From NCBI GenBank assembly GCA_039028975.1, contig JBCCHB010000042.1:1-64000 (forward strand): 64,000 nucleotides of DNA. Reading direction: 5' to 3'. The notes below the pieces were generated by a model, which saw only the letters and a program-made list of their open reading frames with translations, searched no databases and had not been told where the DNA came from. The DNA comes from JAHBNG01 sp039028975. Its GTDB lineage: Bacteria; Chloroflexota; Anaerolineae; Caldilineales; Caldilineaceae. The translations under genes and the position numbers were made by a program. Shown here piece by piece: positions 43,317 to 52,779 of the stretch (the stretch's first letter is position 1; every line of letters starts with the position of its first letter).

Positions 43317-45959
43317 ATGAAGTTAGAGATAATGAGATACGTTTTATGGTTTTGTGGGATATTGCTCTTGCTCTGGGGCGTTATGGTTCAACCGCTAAAT
43401 AGCGGCTGTGTTGAATACAGTCGTTTCCGCTGGTGTCTGCCGGATAGAACCAGCGGTCGTTTTCAAACAGAACTCACCATAAAGAGGCTGAACGTTGATG
43501 ATAATGCCATTTCACAGACGACCTTCAATCCGCTTACCCAGGGTCACTTGGTCTCACAGTCGTGGCAAGCTGCAGAGCAAAAATTGGCGTCCAACCTAAT
43601 TCTGGATGAGTCTACCTATTCACAGGCTATGCCAGCCTTCCAATCGCCCGCCCAGCCTCTGCTTGCTTGGAGTGTGGCTCCGGATGGTGCGGTTTATGTG
43701 CTGGATGCGCTCTTGTACGTCTATGAGTTGGCCCCCAGCACATTGAGTCCCGTTGCCCACTCGATACGACTCGGTTCCGTAGTGGGGGGTGAAGTGGCGG
43801 CCATGGCTGCGGACAACGAACGGATCTATCTTTCTGGCCCTGTGCTGGGCCAAACAGTACTTTTGCGTCGAATTGATCTCACCGTTGAGACAACCCTTGC
43901 CGCAACGCTGAATCGACGCCCCCCTGGCACGCCAACGTCTGCCCTGATGGCTGTCGATCCAGGACGGCACCTCTTTCTGGTAAGCGAAGGAGGTGTTACT
44001 GCGTCGGGTTATTCTCGGAATGCACTTTGGGCTTATGATTTATCCGATTTGACCCAGCCTCCAGAGGCATTGATCCCGGCAAGTTTAGGAGAAGGAACGG
44101 GCTTTGCAGAGCCGCAAGGTCTGGTCATTGATGCAGAGGCACGCCATCTCTTTGTGGCGATTTTTAGTGCGCCCGGTACGTCCCCACGGAATTCCCGGGG
44201 GATTGGCTTGATTCATTTGGATTCATTTGAACGACTGGAGGGCGTGGATCTAAAGAACGGTTTTAGCTACGATTCATTGCCAACCATTGCCTCAGCAAGC
44301 AACCTGCTGGCCATGACCTCAACGCCCCGTTCTGGCTGGGAAGTCTTGCACCTCTATGATCGAGCAGCACTACCGTTGAGCAATCAGTCGCAAGAACCTT
44401 TGGCTGCTCTATCGGGCCTAGGTGGTCAACCAAAGATTGATCCCCAGGGTGATTGGCTCTATCTACCTCAAGAGCGCGGGCTTTGGGTTTTGCGCAGCCA
44501 CGATCTGAGCCTTGCCTCCATCTTTCCCTTTGTGAATGACCATCCCACCGATTTACTTATATCGCCAGATGGCAAGACGCTTTACCTCTTTGGAAATGGG
44601 TGGCAGAGTGCCTTATCCACAGCCGAGCTGCATACAATGGGGATTGCCACGGTCCAACCCTTCCCAGAAAATTGGGCTTCGGGGCCATCTCGCCAGAACC
44701 TGATTTTCACATCGCCCCAGGTGGCAGAGGATGGAACTGTGTTGCGACCATTGGGGGGGCCTCATAGCACCTATCGTTCGCTGGATGGTGGGGTCAGTTG
44801 GAGACCGCTGATCAACATCAACCCTGAAGGGGGTCCATCCCAAGAGCAGCGGCTGGCAGCCAATAGCACTCGCTTTTCTCTTTCTCCCGATTTTGTTCAG
44901 GATCGCACGCTGACTGCGGCTAACGGTGCTGTCATGCGCTCGCTGGACGCAGGCGAAACTTGGCACTTTTGGGCACCACGGATGGCATTTGCCTCGGACC
45001 GTAGCGGCAATCGAGACATCTTTACCGCTGATGAACAGGGTGAGGGGTTCCAACAAATCACTGCCAATCCGGCCAATGACGAGACTCCAGCTTGGTCGCC
45101 TGCCTGGACGCGTATTGCATTTGCATCCGATCGCAGCGGAAACTGGGATATCTATACGATTCGGGCTGATTGTGCGCCTCAATTTCCAGAGGATGAAGTT
45201 GCTTGCGATTTGCGCCAGCTTACCGATAATCTGGCTGATGATCTGCTGCCTGCTTGGTCACCAGATGGCCGGGCCATTGCCTTTGTCTCCATGCGTGATG
45301 GCAATCCCGAAATTTATATGATGGAATTGGAGAGCGACACGACTCAGCGTATTACTTGGCATGATGGCGGGGATTGGCGCCCTGCTTGGCTGCCGAATGG
45401 AACCCAACTTGTCTTTACCAGTGATCGCAATGGCAACAATGATCTCTTTATACAAAATGTACGCCAAGACCGTACGCTGAACTTTTTCCCCGTTGAACGG
45501 TATGAGTATTTCACTGCTCGACCCATTGTAGAAGGACCAGCCGACGAACGCGATCCGGCCATGACGGCTGCTGGACACTTGCTCTTCTGGACGGATGAGG
45601 TTGTTGCAGAGCAGATTGTTATCGAGAAGAGCACAGAAGACCAAGCTGATCAAGGGCAGGCTACTGATGGCGCGCCTATTCAAGGCATGATTACCGCTTT
45701 GCCTAGATTCGGTAGTAGGTTCGGCAGTGACCCTCAAGAGAGAGTTCATTATTCAATTGGGGAGGGCGTTGTAGGGCATCCTAGCGGTTTACCGAACCCC
45801 ACCGAATATAGTCGATTGCTCGCCTCCATCCAACAAGAAGGTGATGTCGATATCTATCGAATTGAGCGGGAAAATGTCACTCCGCTAATTACGGGGCCAG
45901 GTTTTGACGGTCACCCTGCTGGCACGCCGGTCTGGTGGGATCCTAACTTTTCATGGTGA
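43317..45959 (+). CDS. Exported TolB/WD40-like beta-propeller protein
   Basis: 880 residues. A single N-terminal hydrophobic segment (VLWFCGILLLLWGVMV) suggests export or membrane anchoring. The middle contains YVTN/BNR-like blades (STYRSLDGGVSWRPL, MRSLDAGETWHFW). Residues about 550-730 hold PD40 repeats, such as MAFASDRSGNRDIFT, AFASDRSGNWDIYT, SPDGRAIAFVSMRDGNPEIY and LVFTSDRNGNNDLF. Such proteins bind ligands or partner proteins at the cell surface. A family 3 palindrome lies directly after the stop. Confidence 0.8.
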   Translation: MKLEIMRYVLWFCGILLLLWGVMVQPLNSGCVEYSRFRWCLPDRTSGRFQTELTIKRLNVDDNAISQTTFNPLTQGHLVSQSWQAAEQKLASNLILDESTYSQAMPAFQSPAQPLLAWSVAPDGAVYVLDALLYVYELAPSTLSPVAHSIRLGSVVGGEVAAMAADNERIYLSGPVLGQTVLLRRIDLTVETTLAATLNRRPPGTPTSALMAVDPGRHLFLVSEGGVTASGYSRNALWAYDLSDLTQPPEALIPASLGEGTGFAEPQGLVIDAEARHLFVAIFSAPGTSPRNSRGIGLIHLDSFERLEGVDLKNGFSYDSLPTIASASNLLAMTSTPRSGWEVLHLYDRAALPLSNQSQEPLAALSGLGGQPKIDPQGDWLYLPQERGLWVLRSHDLSLASIFPFVNDHPTDLLISPDGKTLYLFGNGWQSALSTAELHTMGIATVQPFPENWASGPSRQNLIFTSPQVAEDGTVLRPLGGPHSTYRSLDGGVSWRPLININPEGGPSQEQRLAANSTRFSLSPDFVQDRTLTAANGAVMRSLDAGETWHFWAPRMAFASDRSGNRDIFTADEQGEGFQQITANPANDETPAWSPAWTRIAFASDRSGNWDIYTIRADCAPQFPEDEVACDLRQLTDNLADDLLPAWSPDGRAIAFVSMRDGNPEIYMMELESDTTQRITWHDGGDWRPAWLPNGTQLVFTSDRNGNNDLFIQNVRQDRTLNFFPVERYEYFTARPIVEGPADERDPAMTAAGHLLFWTDEVVAEQIVIEKSTEDQADQGQATDGAPIQGMITALPRFGSRFGSDPQERVHYSIGEGVVGHPSGLPNPTEYSRLLASIQQEGDVDIYRIERENVTPLITGPGFDGHPAGTPVWWDPNFSW

Positions 45960-45966
45960 ACATTCA

Positions 45967-46044
45967 GGAACGGGAATTAAATAACTTGAGCACATGAAGG
46001 GGCTACACCCGATTGAAACGCGCAAGTTATTTGCAACTTATTCC
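45967..46044 (+). repeat. Repeat family 3 element, copy 2
   Basis: GGAACGGGAATTAAATAACT at the left and AAGTTATTTGCAACTTATTCC-type sequence at the right form terminal inverted repeats. The reverse complement matches 25391-25467 over nearly its whole 77-78 bp, including the core CGATTGAAACGCGCAAG. Both copies start within a few bases of a stop codon. Confidence 0.75.
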
Positions 46045-46098
46045 TTAACTAGAGCTGTGTATGGCAGTTGTTTGGAGAACGATGCTATTTGGATGTTC

Positions 46099-46183
46099 TA
46101 TACTGCGGTCGTTTGGAAAACCATAGTTTTCCAAAGCTTTACTAGGCTAACCAAACTACGATTTCCAAACAGTGCTGAGTCTA
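46099..46183 (+). mobile_element. Repeat family 2 element (MITE-like)
   Basis: TATACTGCGGTCGTTTGGAA at the left and CGATTTCCAAACAGTGCTGA at the right are inverted repeats, with the family core TACTAGGCTAACCAAACTA. A partial extra left end (GCAGTTGTTTGGAGAAC) lies at about 46065-46081. Confidence 0.75.
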
Positions 46184-46221
46184 ATAGAGAAAAACTAGGG
46201 TGGTGAAACGGAAATGAGAGT

Positions 46222-46686
46222 ATGGGCAAAAACATGATTGTTCGGTCTGTTGTTCAAGAAGATTTTGACGCGTGGAAGGTACTTTGGGACGGCTACAATA
46301 CTTTCTATGGGCGTTCTGGGGCAACGGCTTTGCCCTATAGGATTACGCAGATGACGTGGGCTCGCTTTTTTGATGGCTATGAACCTGTTCATGCTCTCGT
46401 AGCAGAACGGTCGGGTGAGCTGGTGGGGATTGTCCATTATCTGTTCCACCGAAGCACAACCATGATAGAACCCAACTGTTACCTGCAGGATCTCTTTACT
46501 GCCGAAGAGGCGCGCGGTCAGGGCGTGGGCCATGCACTGATTGAAGCAGTCTACCAGCGAGCTAAAGATGCAGGATCTAAGCGAGTCTACTGGCATACCC
46601 ACGAGACAAATGTAGTGGCCATGCGTTTATATGATGATGTTGCTGAACAGCCTGGTTTTGTCATGTACAGCAAAGCGTTGACGTAG
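46222..46686 (+). CDS. GNAT-family N-acetyltransferase
   Basis: 154 residues. The acetyl-CoA motif A is LQDLFTAEEARGQGVGHALI, with the R/Q-G-x-G loop, and motif B ends in NVVAMRLYDDVAEQPGFVMY, as in the family. Substrate unknown. A second acetyltransferase gene starts one base after the stop, so both are in one operon. Confidence 0.87.
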   Translation: MGKNMIVRSVVQEDFDAWKVLWDGYNTFYGRSGATALPYRITQMTWARFFDGYEPVHALVAERSGELVGIVHYLFHRSTTMIEPNCYLQDLFTAEEARGQGVGHALIEAVYQRAKDAGSKRVYWHTHETNVVAMRLYDDVAEQPGFVMYSKALT

Positions 46687-46687
46687 C

Positions 46688-47263
46688 ATGAGCCTGATTT
46701 TAGAAACGTCTCGCTTGAAAATGCGATCATTTCAGGATAGTGACATTCAGACGTTTGCAGCCTACCGCTCTGAACCTGATGTAGCCAAATATCAGAGCTG
46801 GGATGCACCTTACCCCATAGAACAAGCCACCAACTTGGTTAAAGCTGTAAGAGCCACTCAACCTGGCACTGTAGGGGAATGGTATCAGGTAGCCCTTGAA
46901 CGCAAAGAGGGGAATGAACTGATAGGCGATTGCGCGTTCCACATTTTGGCCGACGAGCCACAACAGGCTGAAATTGGCTATACCCTCGCTTCCAAGTACC
47001 AGGGGTATGGCTATGCGACGGAAGCCGTCACAAGGCTACTTGACTATCTATTTGGCGAACTGAATCTCCACCGCGTCCGTGCGACTTGCGACGTTGATAA
47101 TTTGGCATCTAGTAAGTTGTTAGAGCGAATTGGTATGAGGCGAGAGGCCCACTTTGTAGAAAATATTTGGTTTAAGGGGCAATGGGGGAGTGAGTATCTA
47201 TATGCACTATTGCGGAGTGAGTGGATTTTATCGTCTGATAGTGCATCGAATATCTTCTCATAG
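46688..47263 (+). CDS. RimJ/RimL-type GNAT acetyltransferase
   Basis: 191 residues. It begins SLILETSRLKMRSFQDSDIQ, contains LIGDCAFHILADEPQQAEIG and YQGYGYATEAVTRLLDYLF as the acetyl-CoA motif, then VDNLASSKLLERIGMRREAH, the Acetyltransf_3 pattern for enzymes that modify N termini or small amines. It follows the first acetyltransferase with a one-base gap. Confidence 0.88.
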   Translation: MSLILETSRLKMRSFQDSDIQTFAAYRSEPDVAKYQSWDAPYPIEQATNLVKAVRATQPGTVGEWYQVALERKEGNELIGDCAFHILADEPQQAEIGYTLASKYQGYGYATEAVTRLLDYLFGELNLHRVRATCDVDNLASSKLLERIGMRREAHFVENIWFKGQWGSEYLYALLRSEWILSSDSASNIFS

Positions 47264-47710
47264 GAACTCCAAACTTTTTTTGCTATAATTGACATGTTCG
47301 GATACCTAGTATCAACAGATTCAATAGAGTCCTCAGATTTTCTTCTATTTAATTTGTGCGATCTGTTGGCGAAACTCTCTTTCTGAAAAACTATACCTGG
47401 AAGAATCAGTTATATATAGGAAGCTGAAGGACTAAAATATGAGTAGCGCCATTGCAATACGGGGTGTCAAATGCTTGAATCCTGCGTATTTTCTATGCAG
47501 GAAAAAGTGCTAAACTTTATTCCATCTTTAGATACGTCCATTTGACGAGGTATCGCGGGTATACATCTGCTATCGTTTGCTAGTACAATCCAGGAAGATG
47601 ATCTGCAGCTAATGAGCAATGCCATTGAATACGGATGTTATACTTCCCATTTGAGCCGTTCACAGTATCGCAGGTCTATGCCGGAGAGAAGTATATAGGA
47701 AAAAGTATAT
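47264..47710. other. Intergenic region before xisH
   Basis: 447 bp without a supported gene. A small hairpin TCCTGC (47477-47482) with GCAGGA (47496-47501) is followed by AAAAAG. TAGGAAAAAG before 47711 is the likely ribosome binding site of xisH. Confidence 0.5.
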
Positions 47711-48127
47711 ATGCCAGCAAAGGATGCATTTCATGAGGCTGTAGTCGATGCCCTCGATAAAGAAGATTGGGAAATTACGGAGGATCCTTTCTATATCGAG
47801 TTTGCCCAAGTCGAGATGTATATAGATTTGGGTGCAGAAAAGCTACTGGCTGCAGAAAAAGAAAGTCAGAAAATAGCTGTTGAGATCAAAAGCTTCCTTG
47901 GTTCTTCAGCTATTTCAGAATTTCATACGGCTATAGGCCAATACATGAATTATCGTCTCGCATTGGGTGACTTACATCCGGACCGAATACTAGACTTAGC
48001 TGTTCCTGAAGATACGTATAACGAATTTTTTGTACAACAATTTGGGCAACTTGCTATAACGCATTATAAACTGAAGCTCATCGTTTATAATGTAGCTCGA
48101 AAGGAAATTATTCGATGGCTAGAGTAG
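47711..48127 (+). CDS. xisH: XisH-family protein (PD-(D/E)XK-like)
   Basis: 138 residues, full length. It starts MPAKDAFHEAVVDALDKEDW, as XisH proteins do. The segment MYIDLGAEKLLAAEKES then VEIKSFLG fits a D...ExK nuclease-type active site. XisH is named for the Anabaena fdxN element, where it controls excision, but family members are common in genomes without that element and their role is unknown. Its end overlaps xisI by 13 bases. Confidence 0.9.
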   Translation: MPAKDAFHEAVVDALDKEDWEITEDPFYIEFAQVEMYIDLGAEKLLAAEKESQKIAVEIKSFLGSSAISEFHTAIGQYMNYRLALGDLHPDRILDLAVPEDTYNEFFVQQFGQLAITHYKLKLIVYNVARKEIIRWLE

Positions 48128-48438
48128 ATGAATATGCAGAATGTGTGCAAGGATACCTCAAACAATATGCATCGACCAAGCATTCGATTCAACAGATAGA
48201 GACACAGACAATTTTTGACACTGAGCATCACCACTACCAGCTCATGAACGTTGGTTGGATTGATAATAGACGAGTTTACGGCAGCGTACTACACATTGAT
48301 ATCAAAGATGATAAGGTCTGGATCCAACATAACGGAACGGAACTGCCAGTGGCCGAAGAATTAGTTGCACTCGCGGCCGTACGCTCGGTCTCGTCGGCGA
48401 AAGCGGTTGCGGAAAGACGACAACCACGCTGGCGCTGA
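48115..48438 (+). CDS. xisI: XisI-family protein, C-terminally truncated and chimeric
   Basis: 107 codons. Residues 1-85 (VDEYAECVQGYLKQYA, HHHYQLMNVGWIDNRRVYG, DDKVWIQHNGTELPVAEEL) are XisI. After about residue 86 the frame enters, out of register, the Walker A region of an oppD gene, giving the non-family end LAAVRSVSSAKAVAERR. The usual last 20-25 residues of XisI are lost. The partner XisH is intact. Confidence 0.85.
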   Translation: MARVDEYAECVQGYLKQYASTKHSIQQIETQTIFDTEHHHYQLMNVGWIDNRRVYGSVLHIDIKDDKVWIQHNGTELPVAEELVALAAVRSVSSAKAVAERRQPRWR

Positions 48439-49229
48439 CTCGTCTATTGCCTGCGCAGGGTCGCATTGTGACAGGTCAGCTTCTCTATCAGGATGTGGAT
48501 CTACTTCAGCTTTCGGAAGCTCAAATGCGAAGGTATTGGTGGAATAACCTGGCCATGGTCTTCCAAGGTGCCATGAATGTGCTCAACCCCGTGTGGCGGA
48601 TCGGCGATCAGATTGCAGAATCTATTATACTCTACCAGAATGCGGACAAGGTGACGGCCCACGAGCAAGTTGAATCCTTGCTGGATCTGGTAGGCATTGC
48701 CCCTCAGCGGGCACGCCAGTATCCCCACGAATATAGTGGAAGGATGCGACAGCGGGCCATGATCGCTATGGCACTGACCTGTTCGCCTGACATCCTGATT
48801 GCTGATGAACCAACTACGGCGTTGGATGTGATGATCCAGGCTCAAATTCTGGAGTTGCTGCAGAATCTCCAAGAGCAGCTAGGGCTGGCCATCGTCTTAG
48901 TGACCCACGATCTGGGGGTTGTGGCCAAAGTGTGTGACGATGTCGTGGTTATGTATGGTGGCAAGGTAGCTGAAAGCGGTCCGGTCGACCACATATTTAA
49001 CGCTCCCCAGCATCCGTACACCCAGCGCTTAATGCAAGCATTCCCAGATATTGACAGCCCTGACGGCAGTCTCACCTCTATACCGGGTCATCCACCATCA
49101 TTGGATTGGCTGCCACTAGGGTGCCGCTTTGAGCCACGCTGTCATCTGCGTCAGGATGGCTGTCTGCAGATGCCACAATCGAAGATGGTTGGGGCAGATC
49201 ATCGGGTAGCCTGTCATCTGATCGGATGA
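48372..49229 (+). pseudogene. Peptide ABC transporter ATPase (OppD/DppD), 5'-truncated
   Basis: From 48372 the frame reads RGRTLGLVGESGCGKTTT, the Walker A region, then Q-loop, Walker B DILIADEPTTALD and the typical C terminus QHPYTQRLMQAFPD and GCRFEPRCHLRQDGC. The first roughly 40 residues are missing at a junction with xisI near 48371. The first in-frame start codon (TTG 48447) lies after Walker A. The signature is YSGRMRQR in place of SGGMRQR. No permease gene is nearby. I call a pseudogene. Confidence 0.85.
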
Positions 49230-49239
49230 TTTTAAATTC

Positions 49240-51999
49240 ATGATCCTCCTCACTACCAAGCTCCATGTTCCTAATCCAACAGGCAACATCTTGCCTCGCA
49301 ACCACCTCTTTGAGCGTTTAGATAGAGCCGTAGATAATGGTCATCGGCTCACAGTGGTGACTGCACCGGCTGGCTTTGGCAAGACAACGCTGGTCACAGC
49401 TTGGCTTGGCCTACACACTCCTTCCACTTCCCACCATGAGGTAGCTTGGGTCTCTCTCAACGATGGAGATAATGACGCCGCTCAGTTTATGGCTTACGTG
49501 GCTACAGCTCTTGATAAGGCATTCCCCAATCTAGCCCAAGAAGTCTTATCCCTCCTTCAAATGCCCCAATTGCCAACCATAGAGACCATCCTGACTACGC
49601 TGATCAATTACATCGATGACAGTGAGCATCAACGGAGCATCCTGCTTGTGCTGGATGATTTTCACCTCATTGAAGATCAGACAATCCATGATGGACTCTC
49701 CTTTTTACTCGATCATCTGCCACCCAATTTGCATATCATTGTGACAAGCCGGTCAGAGCCACCCTTGCCCCTATCCCGTTTGCGAGTGCGCAATCAGGTG
49801 ACAGAGATTAACAGCGACGATCTGCGCTTCAATGCTGATGAGATTGGTGGTTTCTTCCAAGTGAGGGCGGGAATCGAACTGGCTCAACGTGATGCCTCAC
49901 TGTTGGCAGAACGGACAGAAGGGTGGGCCGCCGCCCTGCAATTCGCGGCACTCTCTTTGCAAAACGGAGCCGATAACCGGATGATCCAAAAGGTTATTGG
50001 TTCCCTAAATGGACGCAACCGGCAAATTGTCGACTATCTGTTGGCCGAAGTACTCGAGCAACAACGACCTGACCTCCAGCAATTTTTGCTGCGTACTTCG
50101 ATCTTAGAGCGCATGACGGCCGAGCTGTGTACATCCCTAACCGGGCAGTCAAATGCTCAAGCTATGTTAGAAGCGCTAGATCGGGCTAATCTCTTTACCA
50201 TTCCTCTGGATAATGAGCGACTTTGGTACCGTTATCATCACCTCTTTGCCGAGCTGCTGCGCAATCGACTGGAACAGCAAGCCGCGCTAGAAGAGGTGGA
50301 GACGCTTCATTTGACGGCAAGCCACTGGTTTGAGCAGAACGGGTACGTGGATGAGGCGATTGATCATGCCTTGGCCGTACAGGATGAGGTGCGCACTGCT
50401 GCGCTTATTGAACCTCAACTCCAATACTTGCTATGGGGCCACGGAGTGGTTTCGCGGCTCTGGCGCTGGCTGGATCAGCTATCTGACGAGACCCTGCTGG
50501 CCCATCCTCGATTGGCCATTGCGGGCTGTTATTCCCACGTCCAATCTATCAACGTGGATGAATTTGAGCGCTATTTGTCGATTCTTGAACGAACGCCTGA
50601 TTTACCGCCGGGTGTGTATGCGCAATACCTTACCGCGAAAGCTCTACTGACTGAGGCCAAAGGAGATGTAGATGCAGGGAAACACCTAGCCCGGCAAGCC
50701 TTGGATGTGTTGCCTGATGATGATCCAGAGACCAAAGCCATTGTTCTCTTTGAGTCACATATTGTATTAGAGCGCTACCAATCATGGACAACCATACGTC
50801 CATGGATGGTCGATGCACTGGACGCGGCCAAAACCAGTAATAATTACTATGTTGTCGGCTATCTCATGCGTTTTCTGGGCTGGATAGCCATGGCCCGTGG
50901 TGAACGTCACCATGCCCTAGAGCTAGCCCATGAAGCATTGGAATTGACTAAGAATCAAGGTGGCCAGATGTTACCGGCTGCTGGCTTTGCCCATTTGAAT
51001 TTGGGGGATATTTACCGTGAATGGGATGAGATTGAAAAAGCGACAGAGCACTACATGACAGCCATTGAAATCGGTAAAAAGGCGGGGCTGGCTGATGTCG
51101 TCATCGACGGCTCTACATCCTACATATTCCATCTGCTACGACAGAATAAATACCAAGATGCAGAACAAGAGAACGAGGCATTCAATCAGTATGCTCATCA
51201 GTTGCGTCGATGGGGAGGGCGCATTGAGAAGGAGATCGCTAGGTGGGATGCTCTAGTTGCTCTCTACCGTGACGATTTGGAGACCTTTGGTCGTTGGGCC
51301 GAAGAGACTGGTCTAACAATCGAGACGGCTGCAGAGCCAATCGATCCCATGCAGATTGCGCCCCACCTCGTTCGCTACTTACTGGCACTTAGCGAGCAGA
51401 ATAATGATCTCTCATTACTTAGAGGAGTTCCTGAACTACTTGAAGACTTGATTAAAAGGTCACTGGCAATCGACTATATTAGCGCCGCCATCTGGTATGG
51501 CGTTCTGCTCATCCGTACCTATCAACAGCAAGATCAGATAGAGAAAGCTATCAACACGTTGACCCAGACTCTAGAGCGGGCAGAGCCGGGTGGCTTTATC
51601 CGCGTCTTCGTCGAAGCGAGTCCACAGATGGAAGCGCTTTTGCAGAATGTACAGACTCAAGGAATTCACACAGCATATGTAGCACAGCTGCTCCAAGCAT
51701 TTGAAAGTGACCGCACTAACGTAGCGACAAATGAGGGGGAATCAGTCCGCCAAGTATCCTCTGTTACAACACCCTATGCTATCACGGTTAATGAACTCAT
51801 CGAACCCCTGACCGAACGAGAAATCGAAGTGGTACAACTTGTAGTGGATGGGCTGAAAAATGCCGAGATTGCCGAAGAATTGACTATCAGCATTGGCACG
51901 GTTAAGCGTCATCTCTCCAACATCTATGGCAAACTAGGGGTTGAGCATCGAACGCAAGCCATAAAGCGGATTCAAGAGTTAGGCCTCTTCAATAGGTAG
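49240..51999 (+). CDS. MalT-like LuxR-family regulator (STAND ATPase)
   Basis: 919 residues. Order: Walker A VVTAPAGFGKTTLVTAW (about residues 38-54), Walker B SILLVLDDFHLIED, the arm HIIVTSRSEPPLPLSRLR, a long TPR region (residues 350-800), and the LuxR helix-turn-helix LTEREIEVVQLVVDGLKNAE with VKRHLSNIYGKLGVEHRTQA. Such regulators bind a ligand through the TPR domain and activate transcription. It starts 10 bp after the broken oppD; its target is unknown. Confidence 0.92.
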   Translation: MILLTTKLHVPNPTGNILPRNHLFERLDRAVDNGHRLTVVTAPAGFGKTTLVTAWLGLHTPSTSHHEVAWVSLNDGDNDAAQFMAYVATALDKAFPNLAQEVLSLLQMPQLPTIETILTTLINYIDDSEHQRSILLVLDDFHLIEDQTIHDGLSFLLDHLPPNLHIIVTSRSEPPLPLSRLRVRNQVTEINSDDLRFNADEIGGFFQVRAGIELAQRDASLLAERTEGWAAALQFAALSLQNGADNRMIQKVIGSLNGRNRQIVDYLLAEVLEQQRPDLQQFLLRTSILERMTAELCTSLTGQSNAQAMLEALDRANLFTIPLDNERLWYRYHHLFAELLRNRLEQQAALEEVETLHLTASHWFEQNGYVDEAIDHALAVQDEVRTAALIEPQLQYLLWGHGVVSRLWRWLDQLSDETLLAHPRLAIAGCYSHVQSINVDEFERYLSILERTPDLPPGVYAQYLTAKALLTEAKGDVDAGKHLARQALDVLPDDDPETKAIVLFESHIVLERYQSWTTIRPWMVDALDAAKTSNNYYVVGYLMRFLGWIAMARGERHHALELAHEALELTKNQGGQMLPAAGFAHLNLGDIYREWDEIEKATEHYMTAIEIGKKAGLADVVIDGSTSYIFHLLRQNKYQDAEQENEAFNQYAHQLRRWGGRIEKEIARWDALVALYRDDLETFGRWAEETGLTIETAAEPIDPMQIAPHLVRYLLALSEQNNDLSLLRGVPELLEDLIKRSLAIDYISAAIWYGVLLIRTYQQQDQIEKAINTLTQTLERAEPGGFIRVFVEASPQMEALLQNVQTQGIHTAYVAQLLQAFESDRTNVATNEGESVRQVSSVTTPYAITVNELIEPLTEREIEVVQLVVDGLKNAEIAEELTISIGTVKRHLSNIYGKLGVEHRTQAIKRIQELGLFNR

Positions 52000-52458
52000 A
52001 GTGATGCAGGTAAATCAAAGCAGATTTAGAAGCCATATTCGTTCATTCTCTTCTCCAATTCTTCTCTCCAATCATTCTCTACAACCTCTCTCTACAACCC
52101 CTCTCACAACCGAAATCAACCCCAAATGATCCATTAGTGGGATGTGGTTTCGTGCAAACATTCGTATAATCAACTCGATAGTTGTGTTTTCTGACAGTTG
52201 TAAATTTGACAAGGGTTTGCGCAGTAAAAATGGTCAAAGTTGACGAAATATTAGCTTCATGACGCTCATTTTCATAGTCAACGCCGCATTTTGACCTACG
52301 AAATGTTGGATTCAGCTACTTTAGAGCATTGAAAACACATCTAATTAGCCTGAAATCAGCCAAAACCGGTTGAAAACCTTGTCAAATCTGAGTAACGCTC
52401 AAAACACAACAGTCGAGTAATCAAGTTAATTCACAAATTACATTGGCTGATCTTAGCT

Positions 52459-52697
52459 ATCGATGGCCAGAAAAGCTCTGTCCTCCCTTCTTGAGATGGT
52501 TCAACCGGATCTCACGAGGTTGACAGAAAAAATGAACAGGGATTAGCCAGATTATTAAGATTAGAAGAGAAAACTCTTCGTACTCTTTAAAATCCTTGTT
52601 CCATAAAGTTGTCAACCTCATGAAATCCCAAAAAGCCCTTGAGATTTCCCTGGGTGGATGAGTCAAGAGTCGGGAAATGACTTTTCTGGCGAAGTAT
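52459..52697 (+). mobile_element. Repeat family 1 element D, interrupted
   Basis: Left end ATCGATGGCCAGAAAAGCTC and right end GACTTTTCTGGCGAAGTATA. The two halves join into a normal family 1 sequence when 52498-52637 and one copy of the 8-bp duplication CTTGAGAT are removed. Confidence 0.8.
52498..52637. mobile_element. 140-bp MITE-like element nested in family 1 element D
   Basis: It starts GGTTCAACCGGATCTCACGA and, read from the other end, GGCTTTTTGGGATTTCATGA; both arms then continue GGTTGACA and, imperfectly, about ten bases more. The direct repeats CTTGAGAT at 52490-52497 and 52638-52645 are an 8-bp target duplication. GG ends with an 8-bp duplication recall ISL3-type elements, but no transposase is present. 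Confidence 0.8.
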
Positions 52698-52779
52698 AAG
52701 ACAGTCCACTAGTAAGATTTTGTCCAGAGTTTGCTTATTAAACCATATCCATTAGAGCGAATACCGACGGAGGCATCTT

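Larger units (their letters stand above)
52000..52779. other. Intergenic region with nested repeat elements
   Basis: 780 bp. The first 450 bp are AT-rich with no gene or clear structure apart from short CT-rich repeats (CTCTCTACAACC-like) near 52070-52110. The rest is the family 1 element at 52459-52697 with a second element inside it. CGGAGG before 52780 is the ribosome binding site of the MFS gene. Confidence 0.65.

Noticed and set aside
43620..45749. Several long - strand open frames within the propeller gene
   Set aside because: They overlap a gene with clear PD40 repeats and show no domains of their own.
47711..48438. Active fdxN-type excision element
   Set aside because: No site-specific recombinase, no interrupted nif gene and no element borders are visible; only the xisH/xisI pair is present.
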